The notes: generated by a model from the sequence alone, not told the origin. A stretch of 9,170 nucleotides of DNA from Patescibacteria group bacterium UBA1400 (GCA_002305125.1 DBQG01000011.1:1393-10562); one strand, 5' to 3'. Shown: positions 1 to 6,662, counted from the stretch's first letter. Made by a program: numbers and translations.

Positions 1-269
1 GATTTGGGCGAGTGGGGATTGGGTCCGGCTGGGCTGGCAAAATGAAGAATATAATCTATTTTTTCAGGCAACAGCTTTTCATTTATTTTTTGGGAAACAT
101 CCAGTTTTAAAAACTTAAACTTTTTTTCTTTTAAAAGATGAGAGATATTGTCTTGGCTTCCGGTTAGAAGATTGTCCAGGCAGAAAACCTGGTAACCTTT
201 GGCCAAAAACTGTTCACAAAGATGTGAGCCGATAAAGCCTGCACCGCCAGTTATAACAACATTTTTCAT
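1..269 (-). CDS. NAD-dependent nucleotide-sugar epimerase/decarboxylase, N-terminal part (cut by window edge)
   Basis: Only the first 89 codons are in the window; the frame is open to base 1. The protein begins with a classical short-chain dehydrogenase Rossmann fold: a beta strand, then the dinucleotide-binding motif GGAGFIG at residues 8-14. An acidic residue followed by Asn (D32-N33), then T36-G37, marks the end of beta-2 and suits NAD binding. LDV at 56-58 and HFASPAGP at 76-83 follow. The last motif resembles the 'H-x-A-S/C-P-A-S-P' segment of UDP-glucuronate decarboxylases (UDP-xylose synthases) more than that of plain GalE epimerases, but the catalytic YxxxK lies outside the window. 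A role in making a nucleotide sugar for the neighbouring glycosyltransferases is inferred. The ATG at 269 is the only sensible start, since GGAGFIG begins seven residues later. No Shine-Dalgarno precedes it and a TATAAT lies only 10 nt upstream, so the mRNA may be leaderless. Fold assignment is firm; the exact reaction is not. Confidence 0.93.
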   Translation of the reverse strand, partial: MKNVVITGGAGFIGSHLCEQFLAKGYQVFCLDNLLTGSQDNISHLLKEKKFKFLKLDVSQKINEKLLPEKIDYILHFASPAGPNPHSPK

Positions 270-279
270 TACAAAACTT

Positions 280-285
280 ATTATA
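280..285 (-). promoter_or_regulatory. Candidate -10 box for the epimerase/decarboxylase gene
   Basis: Read on the minus strand, 285-280 is a perfect TATAAT. It ends 10 nt before the ATG at 269, so transcription would start about 0-4 nt before the start codon. No good -35 is visible 16-18 nt upstream, only AT-rich sequence. It lies in the 78-nt gap after the PMT-like gene, so the gene may have its own promoter besides read-through. A second minus-strand TATAAT at 341-336 in the same gap would give a longer leader. AT-rich DNA produces such boxes by chance, so confidence is moderate. Confidence 0.4.
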
Positions 286-347
286 CTATTTAAAACCCGG
301 GAAATAAAAGGTTATTTTAAACAAGCTGCAAGTTTATTATATTTCTC

Positions 348-1499
348 CTATTTTTTCTTAAATGGGTGATTTTTGGAAAAAGACTTAATTTGGCTAAAAA
401 AATGGATGTAGAAAAAAGGTAAAAGTAAAAATAAGTACCTGGGGAAAAACAGCCTGGAAGCTAAAAACAATAAATACAAAAAGCTCCATAATTTAATTAA
501 AAGATTTTTCTTTAGCCTTACAAGAGAGATAAAAAAAGACAGGGTTAAAACAGGCCAGGTAAAAGACCAGAGGTTAGTGTTAATATAACCTTTTTCTCCC
601 CACCAGGACAGCCATTTATTAAAAAACAGGACCTTAAAAACCTGGCCCTTGGGATATTCAGGTACATGGGAAAGATGAATTCTTAAGGCTTTTATTTGCA
701 GGGTGATAAATTCCTGAGGGGAGTGTTTAAGAAAAAAAGGCAGGTAGGTAAGCAGAAACACAGCTCCGGCAGTAAGACTGATAAGAACCATTTTTTTAAC
801 CAGGTATCTATCTTTTCTTAAAAGAAAATAACCAAAGCCGGTTGTCAGGGCCACTAAAGCGATGGTTGGATATTTAATGCTGGCCATTCCTCCAAGCAGA
901 AGTCCGCTTATAATGCTGAATTTAGGCTGTTTTGTTAACAAACTTTTTTTTAAGCTCCATAAAAAGCCAAGTAAAAAGACTCCCAGGATAAGATCAAGCA
1001 AAGAAAGCAGCAGTTGCTCCTGAAAGATTTTTTCCAAGGAAAAGAGAAAAGTTGTTAGCAGGGCTAGAGTTTTGTCGTCCAGGATTTTTAGACTAAGCTG
1101 GTAAAGGAAAAATAAGAATAATCCTCCCCATAAAAGTTGGCCTACATTCTGGTTTTTAAAAATTAAAAGGCTAAGGCCGATTAAATATTTTCCCAAAGGA
1201 GGATGTTCAATGTTAATTTGGGAAAGGTCTCCGGTGGTTAAATACTTGTAGCCGGCATAAGCGTAAAGATCTTCATCCTGAATAATGGTAGTTTGTTTTT
1301 CAGGGTCAGGGTTAAACTGAGAGGTTTGATAGTTTTGTTCAAGCTTTTTCAGGTCAGTGGGCTTTAAAAAAGTTTGCTTATGAGAGTAAATAAAAATATA
1401 AAAGAAAAGAATAAAGCTTAGAAAAATAATCAGGTTAATGATTTTTTTTATGCCAGCCTTTGCTGTTTTGCTGATTAAGCTGATTTTTTTAACTGCCAT
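348..1499 (-). CDS. PMT/ArnT-like GT-C membrane glycosyltransferase (GT39-type)
   Basis: This is an integral-membrane glycosyltransferase of about 383 residues, predicted to take a sugar from a polyprenyl-phosphate donor and attach it to an acceptor on the outer face of the membrane. A lysine-rich N-terminus precedes a first hydrophobic helix (about residues 18-38). The first external loop carries the acidic motif D-E-D at 75-77 and then EHPPLGKY at 98-105. This pairing of a DE motif with 'HPPLGK' is the hallmark of protein O-mannosyltransferases and ArnT relatives, in which the acidic pair lies in the catalytic loop. Many helices follow, and near the C-terminus FPRYLFLLLP resembles the 'RYLLPLLP' segment of the family. 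At about 383 residues it is short for the family and seems to lack a C-terminal soluble domain. The ATG at 1499 is preferred. A TTG at 1526, just after an in-frame stop, would add nine lysine-rich residues; neither start has a clear Shine-Dalgarno. It follows the upstream GT-C gene closely and is probably co-transcribed with it. Donor and acceptor are unknown. Confidence 0.88.
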   Translation of the reverse strand: MAVKKISLISKTAKAGIKKIINLIIFLSFILFFYIFIYSHKQTFLKPTDLKKLEQNYQTSQFNPDPEKQTTIIQDEDLYAYAGYKYLTTGDLSQINIEHPPLGKYLIGLSLLIFKNQNVGQLLWGGLFLFFLYQLSLKILDDKTLALLTTFLFSLEKIFQEQLLLSLLDLILGVFLLGFLWSLKKSLLTKQPKFSIISGLLLGGMASIKYPTIALVALTTGFGYFLLRKDRYLVKKMVLISLTAGAVFLLTYLPFFLKHSPQEFITLQIKALRIHLSHVPEYPKGQVFKVLFFNKWLSWWGEKGYINTNLWSFTWPVLTLSFFISLVRLKKNLLIKLWSFLYLLFLASRLFFPRYLFLLLPFFYIHFFSQIKSFSKNHPFKKK

Positions 1500-1561
1500 C
1501 TTTTTAATTTTTTTAACCTTTGCCAACTATTAAATTTAATTTTTATGCTGCCTATCTTTAA

Positions 1562-2962
1562 TTACCAAAAAGTATTTAAAGACAATTGTATCAGCAGGGC
1601 CTGGACAAATGCTAAAACAGAAACTGTTTGTACCAGGTTTTTATTTTTAATATTAAGGCCTCCGATAATTAAAGGAGTTAGAAAAAGCCAAATTCTGCCT
1701 GTTTCTCCTGACCAGACACCCGTTTTATAAATACCGGAAAAGTTTAAAAGAAGCAGGGGAGTAAGAAAAGAAACCAGGTAATAAAAATTCAAAGAAAAAT
1801 CTTTGGCGGTAAAAGTTTTTTTTAGTTTAAATAGCAAAAGGGTAAAGATGGGACAGCCAAGAAAAATAAGATACTCAACCAGGTTGGCAGTGGTAGAGTA
1901 AAAGTAACGTTTGGCGGTCATAAAGATATCAGGCATAAGCATAGTATTAAAGTTTTTAGCTGCCCAGAAGGTTTTAACAGGATTGAAATTGGTTAAAAGA
2001 AAAAGTCCCAGATACAACAGGCCGCCAACAATTACAGTTAGTCCCAGCGAGATTAAGTAGTTTTTAAGATTAAGGTTAAGTTTTTTGCCGGCAGCAAAAA
2101 CAATTATCCCTAAAAAGGCAGCAAAAAGGGGGATAATTACACTGGCATAAGTGAAAAAGGAAGCTAAAAACCAGACTAAAGAAGAGATAATAATTTTTTT
2201 CCAGGAAAAAGTTTTACTTAATCTTAAAGTAGCCAGACAGGCCCAGGCGATAAGCAGGCTAAATAGGGAGTCCATGGAAGTTGCTCCGTAAACAAGAAAG
2301 CCGGGGGAGGAAAGCAGCAGCAGGAGCAGCAGATTTTTGTGCTTGGTTTTAAAGAACCTGGCCAGTTTAAAAACAACAAGCAGGTTAAGCAGGCTGATTA
2401 AAACCATAACCAAAGCATTGACTATTTTCTGTTTTTGAAACACAAGGTTAAGAAAGTAATGGAATAAGACCGGTCCCGGAGGATGGGTGCGGGTATGAAG
2501 CCGGTGGTAAAAGATCCGGTGGTCATAGGTTTTTAAAAAGGATTTAAGATCTTTGATTTCCAGGGCATCATAATAATAGTTATTACCGTCATTTAAAATA
2601 TCATAAAAAGAAATGTTCTTTTTTAAGGAGTTAAAGCTGACAAGTAAAGTAAAGCTAAGAAGAACAAGCCCAAACACCTTAAGCTTTTTTTTGCTCAGGA
2701 TTTTAAAGATAAGCAGATAATTTATTAATACCAAAGGCAGAAGAAGATAAAAGTTGTTAAAGTTAAGCTCGGCATAAAGAGGAGTAAAAATTGGCTTTTG
2801 TTCTGTGAAAAAAAAGCTGAAAAGCCAAAAGCAAACAGTTAGGCTGCAGGTGAGAAAAAACAGCTTGTTAAAAAGAGGTGTGGTTAAAAAAAGTTTTAAG
2901 TTGGTTTTTTTTACTGCAGAAGGAAGGTTTTCTTTCTGCTTTTCCGATAATTTTTTATTCAT
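1562..2962 (-). CDS. GT-C family integral-membrane glycosyltransferase
   Basis: A 466-residue polytopic membrane protein. A charged cytoplasmic N-terminus (about residues 1-25) precedes a hydrophobic helix, then many more helices. The first large loop contains a run of tyrosines with an Asp (NNYYYDA, D122) and then THPPGP at 159-164, the 'H-P-P-G-P' form of the GT-C loop motif. TSMD at 228-231 follows in a later segment, and SGETGRIW (E420, R423) lies near the C-terminus, as in several bacterial GT-C mannosyl/arabinosyl-type enzymes. Residues 211-217 are seven consecutive leucines encoded by CTG-type codons. The frame stays open to an ATG at 3014-3016, but that would place the start upstream of the likely promoter. 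The ATG at 2962 is preferred because it has an AGGG (2971-2968) five nt upstream and starts a normal charged N-terminus. The gene is first of a leftward transcription unit; the next gene begins about 35-60 nt downstream. The family is clear; donor, acceptor and exact CAZy family are not. Confidence 0.86.
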   Translation of the reverse strand: MNKKLSEKQKENLPSAVKKTNLKLFLTTPLFNKLFFLTCSLTVCFWLFSFFFTEQKPIFTPLYAELNFNNFYLLLPLVLINYLLIFKILSKKKLKVFGLVLLSFTLLVSFNSLKKNISFYDILNDGNNYYYDALEIKDLKSFLKTYDHRIFYHRLHTRTHPPGPVLFHYFLNLVFQKQKIVNALVMVLISLLNLLVVFKLARFFKTKHKNLLLLLLLSSPGFLVYGATSMDSLFSLLIAWACLATLRLSKTFSWKKIIISSLVWFLASFFTYASVIIPLFAAFLGIIVFAAGKKLNLNLKNYLISLGLTVIVGGLLYLGLFLLTNFNPVKTFWAAKNFNTMLMPDIFMTAKRYFYSTTANLVEYLIFLGCPIFTLLLFKLKKTFTAKDFSLNFYYLVSFLTPLLLLNFSGIYKTGVWSGETGRIWLFLTPLIIGGLNIKNKNLVQTVSVLAFVQALLIQLSLNTFW

Positions 2963-2977
2963 TTTTGCCCTGCAGTT

Positions 2978-3007
2978 AGTATATAATGTTAAGATAGGAT
3001 AAATCAA
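2978..3007 (-). promoter_or_regulatory. Candidate leftward promoter for the GT-C gene at 1562-2962
   Basis: On the minus strand TTGATT (3007-3002; four of six matches to TTGACA) is followed after 18 nt by TATACT (2983-2978; five of six matches to TATAAT). Transcription would start near 2971, about ten nt before the ATG at 2962. The element sits in the short divergent intergenic region and overlaps the rightward -10 box. It was found by eye only. Confidence 0.5.
2982..2987 (+). promoter_or_regulatory. Candidate rightward -10 box for the DUF2142-like gene
   Basis: A perfect TATAAT lies 27 nt before the ATG at 3015. It predicts transcription from about 2994 and a leader of roughly 20 nt. The best -35 at suitable spacing, TTCATT at 2958-2963, matches the consensus poorly. 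The box shares bases with the leftward -10 (2978-2983), so polymerase could not occupy both at once. The leader contains AGGA at 2996-2999, but that is about 15 nt from the ATG, too far for a standard Shine-Dalgarno. Confidence 0.45.
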
Positions 3008-3014
3008 AAAAAGC

Positions 3015-4589
3015 ATGAAACTTAAATTAATTACCTGGCTTCTGATTGCCTTTTTTTTAAAGCAGATTGTGTGGTTGGGAATTATTCCTATTTGGCATTT
3101 TCCTGATGAAGAACAGCATTTTAGTCAAACAGCTTTTTTTGCCGAAAAGGGAAGAAGGCCAAGCGGAGCAGAGGCTGATGTCAGCAGAGAAATTGACAGA
3201 TCTTCAGAACTTTTGGGGACTAAAAGAAGCGGTTCCGGCACCAATAAGTTTACTTATCATCCTGAATTTAGGATTCCGTATACCAAAACCCAGACAGGTG
3301 TTTTTGAACAGGAGATAGCTGATCTTAATAATCAGGAGAGCAGACAGACAATGGTTAAGCATGAAGCAGCCAGATACGGTCCTGTTTATTATCTATTAAC
3401 AGCTTTGGTTTACAAACTTTTTGATTTTTACAACCTGTTTGTCAGGCTTTTTGCTGCCAGATTTATTTCTGTGATTCTTGCCTGTTTTACCGTGGCAGCA
3501 GCTTATCTTATCAGTAAGCAGATTTTTTCCGATCAGCTCTCCAGGTTGACCTTAACCTTTATGGTTGGTTTTCAGCCGATGTTTTCTTTTATCTCCTCAG
3601 GAGTTAACAGCGACAATCTTTTTAACCTTGTGTTTACTTTGTTTTTATACTTTTGTTTAAGGGTGTTTTTTAGTCCTGAAGAAAAAGTTTTATCCTCCAA
3701 TATTTTTAAAGCCGGAAAAATCCTGGGACTTGGGGCAGTTTTAATCTTGGGTTATTACACTAAAGAACAGATTTTTATCAGTCTGCCTATTTTAGCTTTT
3801 GCCTTTAGTTTGTCACTGTTAAAACCTGGAACAAAATCTAGACTGCAAAAGATAATTATCCTGCTTGTTATGGGCGGTTTATTTCTGTTTTTAGCTCCGG
3901 GACGGATTGCTATTCCTGAGTACAATCCCCAGGGAGTTTCCAAGCTCAAAGAAACCTTTCTGCAGTATATTTTCTGGCATCTTAGGCATACAATTGCCGA
4001 GACTATTCCCTGGTACTGGGGGGTATTTAATTGGCTTGGAGTGACCTTGCCCAGATGGGTTAATCAGGTGCAGGCAAGGCTTTTGATTCTGTCTGCCCTG
4101 GGCTTTTTTCTTTTTTTGCTTGGTCAGATAAGGAAAAAGGAGTTTTTAAGTTTAAAAAACTTAAGACTTTACTTTTTATTTGGCTCAGCTGCCATTTATT
4201 ATTTTTCCATTATTGTTTGGGACTATTTTTTCCGCCAGACTCAGGGGTTTTCTTTTGGTATCCAGGGCAGGTACTTTTTCCCTACCATTGTGCCTCACCT
4301 GCTTTTGCTGCTGGTGGGTCTTAAGACCCTGATTCCCGCCAGGTTCAAAGCTGTTTTTTTAAAGCTGTTTTTACTTTGGTGGACAGCTTTTTCCCTTATT
4401 GGTCTTTATACAGCCACGTCTGCTTATTATAAAACCTGGCCTTTGACGGCATTTTTAACTCAGGTTTCTCAGTATAAGCCTTTGCTATTTAAATCATGGG
4501 GAATTAGTATAAGCATAGGGTTGTTTTTAACCTCTCTGATTGTTTTATTGTTTAAATTGTTAAAACTAAATGAAAAACAAACTAGCTAG
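3015..4589 (+). CDS. DUF2142-like GT-C membrane glycosyltransferase
   Basis: A 524-residue polytopic membrane protein. The first helix (about residues 5-25) leads straight into HFPDEEQHF at 28-36, the 'P-D-E-x-x-H' motif at the start of the first external loop in DUF2142 and related GT-C enzymes, where the acidic residues are thought to be catalytic. The loop is long and polar (about 37-115), and KHEAARYGPVYYLL at 115-128 replaces the usual 'PPLYYLL'. Further family signatures are QPMFSFISSGVNSDNL (187-202), IPWYWGVFNWLGV (331-343) and IQGRYFFP (416-423), close to the family's 'QGRYxxP' segment. A role in moving sugars from lipid-linked donors in surface-glycan synthesis is inferred. The ATG at 3015 lies inside a CATG that also forms an ATG on the opposite strand. 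It is followed at once by a normal signal-anchor-like N-terminus, and no later methionine would keep the motif loop. The 3' end overlaps the flippase gene by 20 nt, indicating one transcript and likely translational coupling. Confidence 0.9.
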   Translation: MKLKLITWLLIAFFLKQIVWLGIIPIWHFPDEEQHFSQTAFFAEKGRRPSGAEADVSREIDRSSELLGTKRSGSGTNKFTYHPEFRIPYTKTQTGVFEQEIADLNNQESRQTMVKHEAARYGPVYYLLTALVYKLFDFYNLFVRLFAARFISVILACFTVAAAYLISKQIFSDQLSRLTLTFMVGFQPMFSFISSGVNSDNLFNLVFTLFLYFCLRVFFSPEEKVLSSNIFKAGKILGLGAVLILGYYTKEQIFISLPILAFAFSLSLLKPGTKSRLQKIIILLVMGGLFLFLAPGRIAIPEYNPQGVSKLKETFLQYIFWHLRHTIAETIPWYWGVFNWLGVTLPRWVNQVQARLLILSALGFFLFLLGQIRKKEFLSLKNLRLYFLFGSAAIYYFSIIVWDYFFRQTQGFSFGIQGRYFFPTIVPHLLLLLVGLKTLIPARFKAVFLKLFLLWWTAFSLIGLYTATSAYYKTWPLTAFLTQVSQYKPLLFKSWGISISIGLFLTSLIVLLFKLLKLNEKQTS

Positions 4590-5859
4590 ATTATTTCATC
4601 TGACCAGAACACAAACAGCGAAAAACACTTATATTGTTTTTATTGGTAATGGTGTGGCCGGGCTTTTAGGCATGGTGCCGATGATTTTAATCTCAAGACA
4701 GCTGGGGCCGGTTGGCTTTGGTGCCTTTTCCGTAGCTTTTGCCCTGTTTACCCTCATGTCCAAATTAACTGATTTGGGGTTAAACTTTTCCCTGGTTAAA
4801 AACATTTCCCAAAGCCGGGTTAAAGGAGAAACAAAAAAAATCAACAGGTTTTTCTGGAGTTCATTCTGGTTTAAAATAGGACTTTCTTTTTTGCTTGGGG
4901 GTTTGGGATTTGCCTTTGCCCGACCGATCTCCGTAAACCTGTTTAACTCTCCTGACTCTCTTTTTTCCAACCAGCAGGTTTTTATCCTTATCTTTCTTTT
5001 TATCTTCTATGATGTTTTAAGAGTTTATTTTCAGGCCAATAAAAAGTTTTTACAAAGCTCTTTAATGTATGTTCTTTCCAATCTTATTAAACTTATTGTA
5101 GTTGGCCTGGTATTTTTATTTTTTAAGGATTTTGATAATTTTATTCTTATTTATATTCTGACTCCTTTTTTGGCAGGTATTTATTTTCTTAAAAAAACCA
5201 AACTTAAGTTCAGGTTTAAGTTTTATCCTCAGGAGTTTAAGCAGCTGACCGGGTTTGCTTCCTGGATGGCCATTTCTGTTTTATTTGCGGCCTTAGGAGA
5301 AAACTTAAATGTTTTCATGGTTTCGGCCAGTTTAAACGAGTTTGAAACAGGTATTTATTCGGCGGCAGACAAGTTTATTATTCCGGTGCTTCTTTTTACC
5401 GCTGCCCTGTCAACCGTCCTGACCAGCCGGGCTTCAGAATTTCTAGAACTGGAACAGATTAAAAAATTTATTAAAAAAATTATGCTGCTTCAACTGGTTT
5501 TGTTTTTTATCTTTTTACTGGTTCTTCCTTTTGCCGGTTTTATTCCTTTTATCCTTGGCCGTGAGTATCAATCTTCCATTGCCGTGCTTCAGATTTTAAT
5601 TGTCGCCAATTTTTTCCGCAGTGCCATAACGCCTTTGAATTCGGTTTTTTATCCTTTAAACAAGCCAATCATTTTTGCTCTTAATTCAGTTATCCAGTTT
5701 ATCGGTCTTTTTAGTTTAAACCAGGTTTTTATTCCTCTTTATCAGGCCAGGGGAGCGGCCCTGTCCTTAGTTGTCACAGAAACATTTATCTTCTTTTTCA
5801 ACTATATATTTTTATTTATCCAGTTGAAGAAAAAAGAGAAAAGAGGAGTAGTAATTTAA
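4570..5859 (+). CDS. Oligosaccharide flippase, Wzx/MOP superfamily
   Basis: A 429-residue membrane protein of the polysaccharide-transport branch of the MOP (MATE-like) superfamily, expected to flip a lipid-linked oligosaccharide from the cytoplasmic to the outer leaflet. After a short basic N-terminus, the first helix pair reads NGVAGLLGMVPMILISRQLGP, with the typical 'isr.lGp..fG.fs.a.al' continuation and DLGLNFSLVKNISQ (about residues 58-71). About twelve hydrophobic helices can be counted, arranged in two similar halves. The second half begins near FASWMAISVLFAALGENLNVFMVS and carries the ETGIYSAADKF segment (about 259-269) seen in Wzx proteins. Length fits the family (about 400-500 residues). 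The C-terminus is lysine-rich and cytoplasmic. The ATG at 4570 lies inside the end of the preceding GT-C gene (20-nt overlap) and has no Shine-Dalgarno, so translation is probably coupled. It seems to be the last gene of its unit, since a 119-nt gap follows. Substrate unknown. Confidence 0.93.
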   Translation: MKNKLARLFHLTRTQTAKNTYIVFIGNGVAGLLGMVPMILISRQLGPVGFGAFSVAFALFTLMSKLTDLGLNFSLVKNISQSRVKGETKKINRFFWSSFWFKIGLSFLLGGLGFAFARPISVNLFNSPDSLFSNQQVFILIFLFIFYDVLRVYFQANKKFLQSSLMYVLSNLIKLIVVGLVFLFFKDFDNFILIYILTPFLAGIYFLKKTKLKFRFKFYPQEFKQLTGFASWMAISVLFAALGENLNVFMVSASLNEFETGIYSAADKFIIPVLLFTAALSTVLTSRASEFLELEQIKKFIKKIMLLQLVLFFIFLLVLPFAGFIPFILGREYQSSIAVLQILIVANFFRSAITPLNSVFYPLNKPIIFALNSVIQFIGLFSLNQVFIPLYQARGAALSLVVTETFIFFFNYIFLFIQLKKKEKRGVVI

Positions 5860-5921
5860 GCCTAAACATATTAAACTTAAAAAGAAATTTTTCAAACAAA
5901 CTGAGAAGTAGTTGTTGAAAA

Positions 5922-5965
5922 TTTAATCAAAAATAATTTAATTAAAAATAATTAATTAAAAATAA
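5922..5965. repeat. AT-rich tandem repeat, three units of 14-15 bp
   Basis: Three head-to-tail units are visible: TTTAATCAAAAATAA (5922-5936), TTTAATTAAAAATAA (5937-5951) and TTAATTAAAAATAA (5952-5965). Units one and two differ at one base, and unit three lacks the first T. Units two and three contain the palindrome TTAATTAA. The repeat ends exactly where the Shine-Dalgarno GGAG begins. It may be an AT-rich upstream or unstructured leader element that enhances expression, a binding site, or simple slippage; nothing distinguishes these here. Confidence 0.8.
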
Positions 5966-5969
5966 GGAG
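5964..5969 (+). promoter_or_regulatory. Strong Shine-Dalgarno site of the PP-loop gene
   Basis: AAGGAG lies nine nt before the ATG at 5979. It is the only canonical Shine-Dalgarno I find ahead of any gene in the window; the others have none or only a short AGGG. It selects the first of two adjacent ATG codons (5979 and 5982). Confidence 0.8.
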
Positions 5970-5978
5970 TTTTTTAAA

Positions 5979-6662
5979 ATGATGTTTTTAAATTCTTTAA
6001 AGCGGAAAGAAACCAAAAGTATTAAAGTAATCAGGGATGTTTTAGCCAAGGTTGATAAGGAGAAAATCGCAGTTGCCTGGACGGGCGGTAAAGACTCCAC
6101 CCTGACTTTGCATCTTATAAGAAAGATGTTTAAGGGCAAAGTTCCTTTTAAGGTTTTTTTCAATGATTCCACCATGGAGTTTCCTGAGGTTTATCAATTT
6201 GTTGACAGGTTAAAAAAAGAGTGGCAGCTTGATTTGATTACCTTTAAACACAGCCGGACAGAGCTTGAAGAGTTTAAGAAAGCAGACTGGGAAAAACAAA
6301 AAGAGATGTCCAGGCTAATGAAGGTTAATGCCATAAACAGAGCCTTAAAAAAACATAAATTTAAAGCTTTTATTGTCAGTATCCGCTGGGATGAGCATGA
6401 ATCAAGGTCAAAAGAGGCATACCTGGCAGAAAAAAAAGACCATTTAAGAGTTCATCCTATTCTCCATTTTTCCGAGAAAGATGTCTGGAAATATACTAAG
6501 CAAGAAAAGATTCCTTATGTTTCTTTGTATGATGAAGGTTACCGTTCCTTGGGGGAGATGCCTTTTACTCAGAAAGCAAAAAAGGGTGGCGGTGAAAGGT
6601 CCGGCAGGGAGCATGATAAAGAAAAGATAATGGCAAGACTGAGAGCCTTGGGTTATTGGTAA
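5979..6662 (+). CDS. PP-loop ATP pyrophosphatase of the PAPS reductase / CysD family, cysteine-free
   Basis: A soluble 227-residue protein of the PAPS reductase/sulfate adenylyltransferase fold (adenine nucleotide alpha-hydrolase, PF01507 type). AVAWTGGKDSTLTLHL at 31-46 holds the PP-loop (TGGKDS, 35-40) that binds the ATP phosphates. FNDSTMEFPEVYQFVDRL (61-78) is the second family motif. Then come SIRWDEHESRSKE (134-146), VHPILHFSEKDVW (158-170), IPYVSLYDEGYRSLGEMPFT (178-197) and ERSGREHDKE (206-215). The C-terminal 'ERSGR-x-x-D' segment and the 'GYRSLG' motif match CysD, subunit 2 of sulfate adenylyltransferase, rather than CysH. There is no cysteine anywhere, so the CysH nucleophile (ECGxH motif) and iron-sulfur ligands are absent and a reductase role is excluded. 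At 227 residues it is shorter than CysD (about 300). No CysN, CysC or sulfotransferase is visible. It opens a tightly packed block with three glycosyltransferases, so an adenylylation step linked to glycan modification is inferred. The fold is certain; the substrate is not. Confidence 0.9.
   Translation: MMFLNSLKRKETKSIKVIRDVLAKVDKEKIAVAWTGGKDSTLTLHLIRKMFKGKVPFKVFFNDSTMEFPEVYQFVDRLKKEWQLDLITFKHSRTELEEFKKADWEKQKEMSRLMKVNAINRALKKHKFKAFIVSIRWDEHESRSKEAYLAEKKDHLRVHPILHFSEKDVWKYTKQEKIPYVSLYDEGYRSLGEMPFTQKAKKGGGERSGREHDKEKIMARLRALGYW

Larger units (their letters stand above)
5860..5978. other. 119-nt intergenic region between flippase and PP-loop gene
   Basis: This is the longest non-coding stretch in the window. 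The first half holds only a weak TTTAAG/CTTAAA inverted pair with a 15-nt loop (5855-5860 and 5876-5881) and no U-tract, so I do not call a terminator. The second half carries an AT-rich tandem repeat and a strong Shine-Dalgarno site, listed separately. TTGAAA at 5915-5920 could be a -35, but the sequence 17 nt later (TTAATT, 5938-5943) is a poor -10. A promoter for the following four-gene block is expected here but not clearly seen. Confidence 0.6.

Noticed and set aside
1545..1730. Plus-strand open frame opposite the 3' end of a GT-C gene
   Set aside because: It lies antisense to a well-supported membrane glycosyltransferase, has no recognisable motif and ends without neighbours; a shadow frame.
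2311..2332. GCAGCAG-type trinucleotide run as a microsatellite
   Set aside because: It encodes the seven-leucine stretch of a membrane helix with mixed codons (one CTC and one CTT); slippage by three would not shift the frame, and no repeat function is implied.
2963..3016. Extending the GT-C gene start to the ATG at 3016
   Set aside because: The extension crosses the likely leftward promoter and the rightward transcript start. The ATG at 2962 has a short AGGG at good spacing and begins a typical charged N-terminus.
3051..3058. Run of eight T near the start of the DUF2142-like gene as a phase-variation switch
   Set aside because: Runs of eight A occur elsewhere in the window (about 4833-4840 and 6430-6437) in ordinary lysine codons, so the length is unremarkable for this base composition.
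3755..3949. Minus-strand open frame inside the DUF2142-like gene
   Set aside because: It is the complement of a conserved coding region and has no start signal or family signature.
5855..5881. Inverted pair TTTAAG/CTTAAA after the flippase as a terminator
   Set aside because: It is only six AT-rich base pairs with a 15-nt loop and no following T-tract; too weak to support termination.
5979..6662. Calling the PP-loop gene cysH or dndC
   Set aside because: There is no cysteine for CysH chemistry, and no dnd neighbours or cysteine cluster as in DndC; the C-terminal ERSGR segment points to the adenylyltransferase branch.
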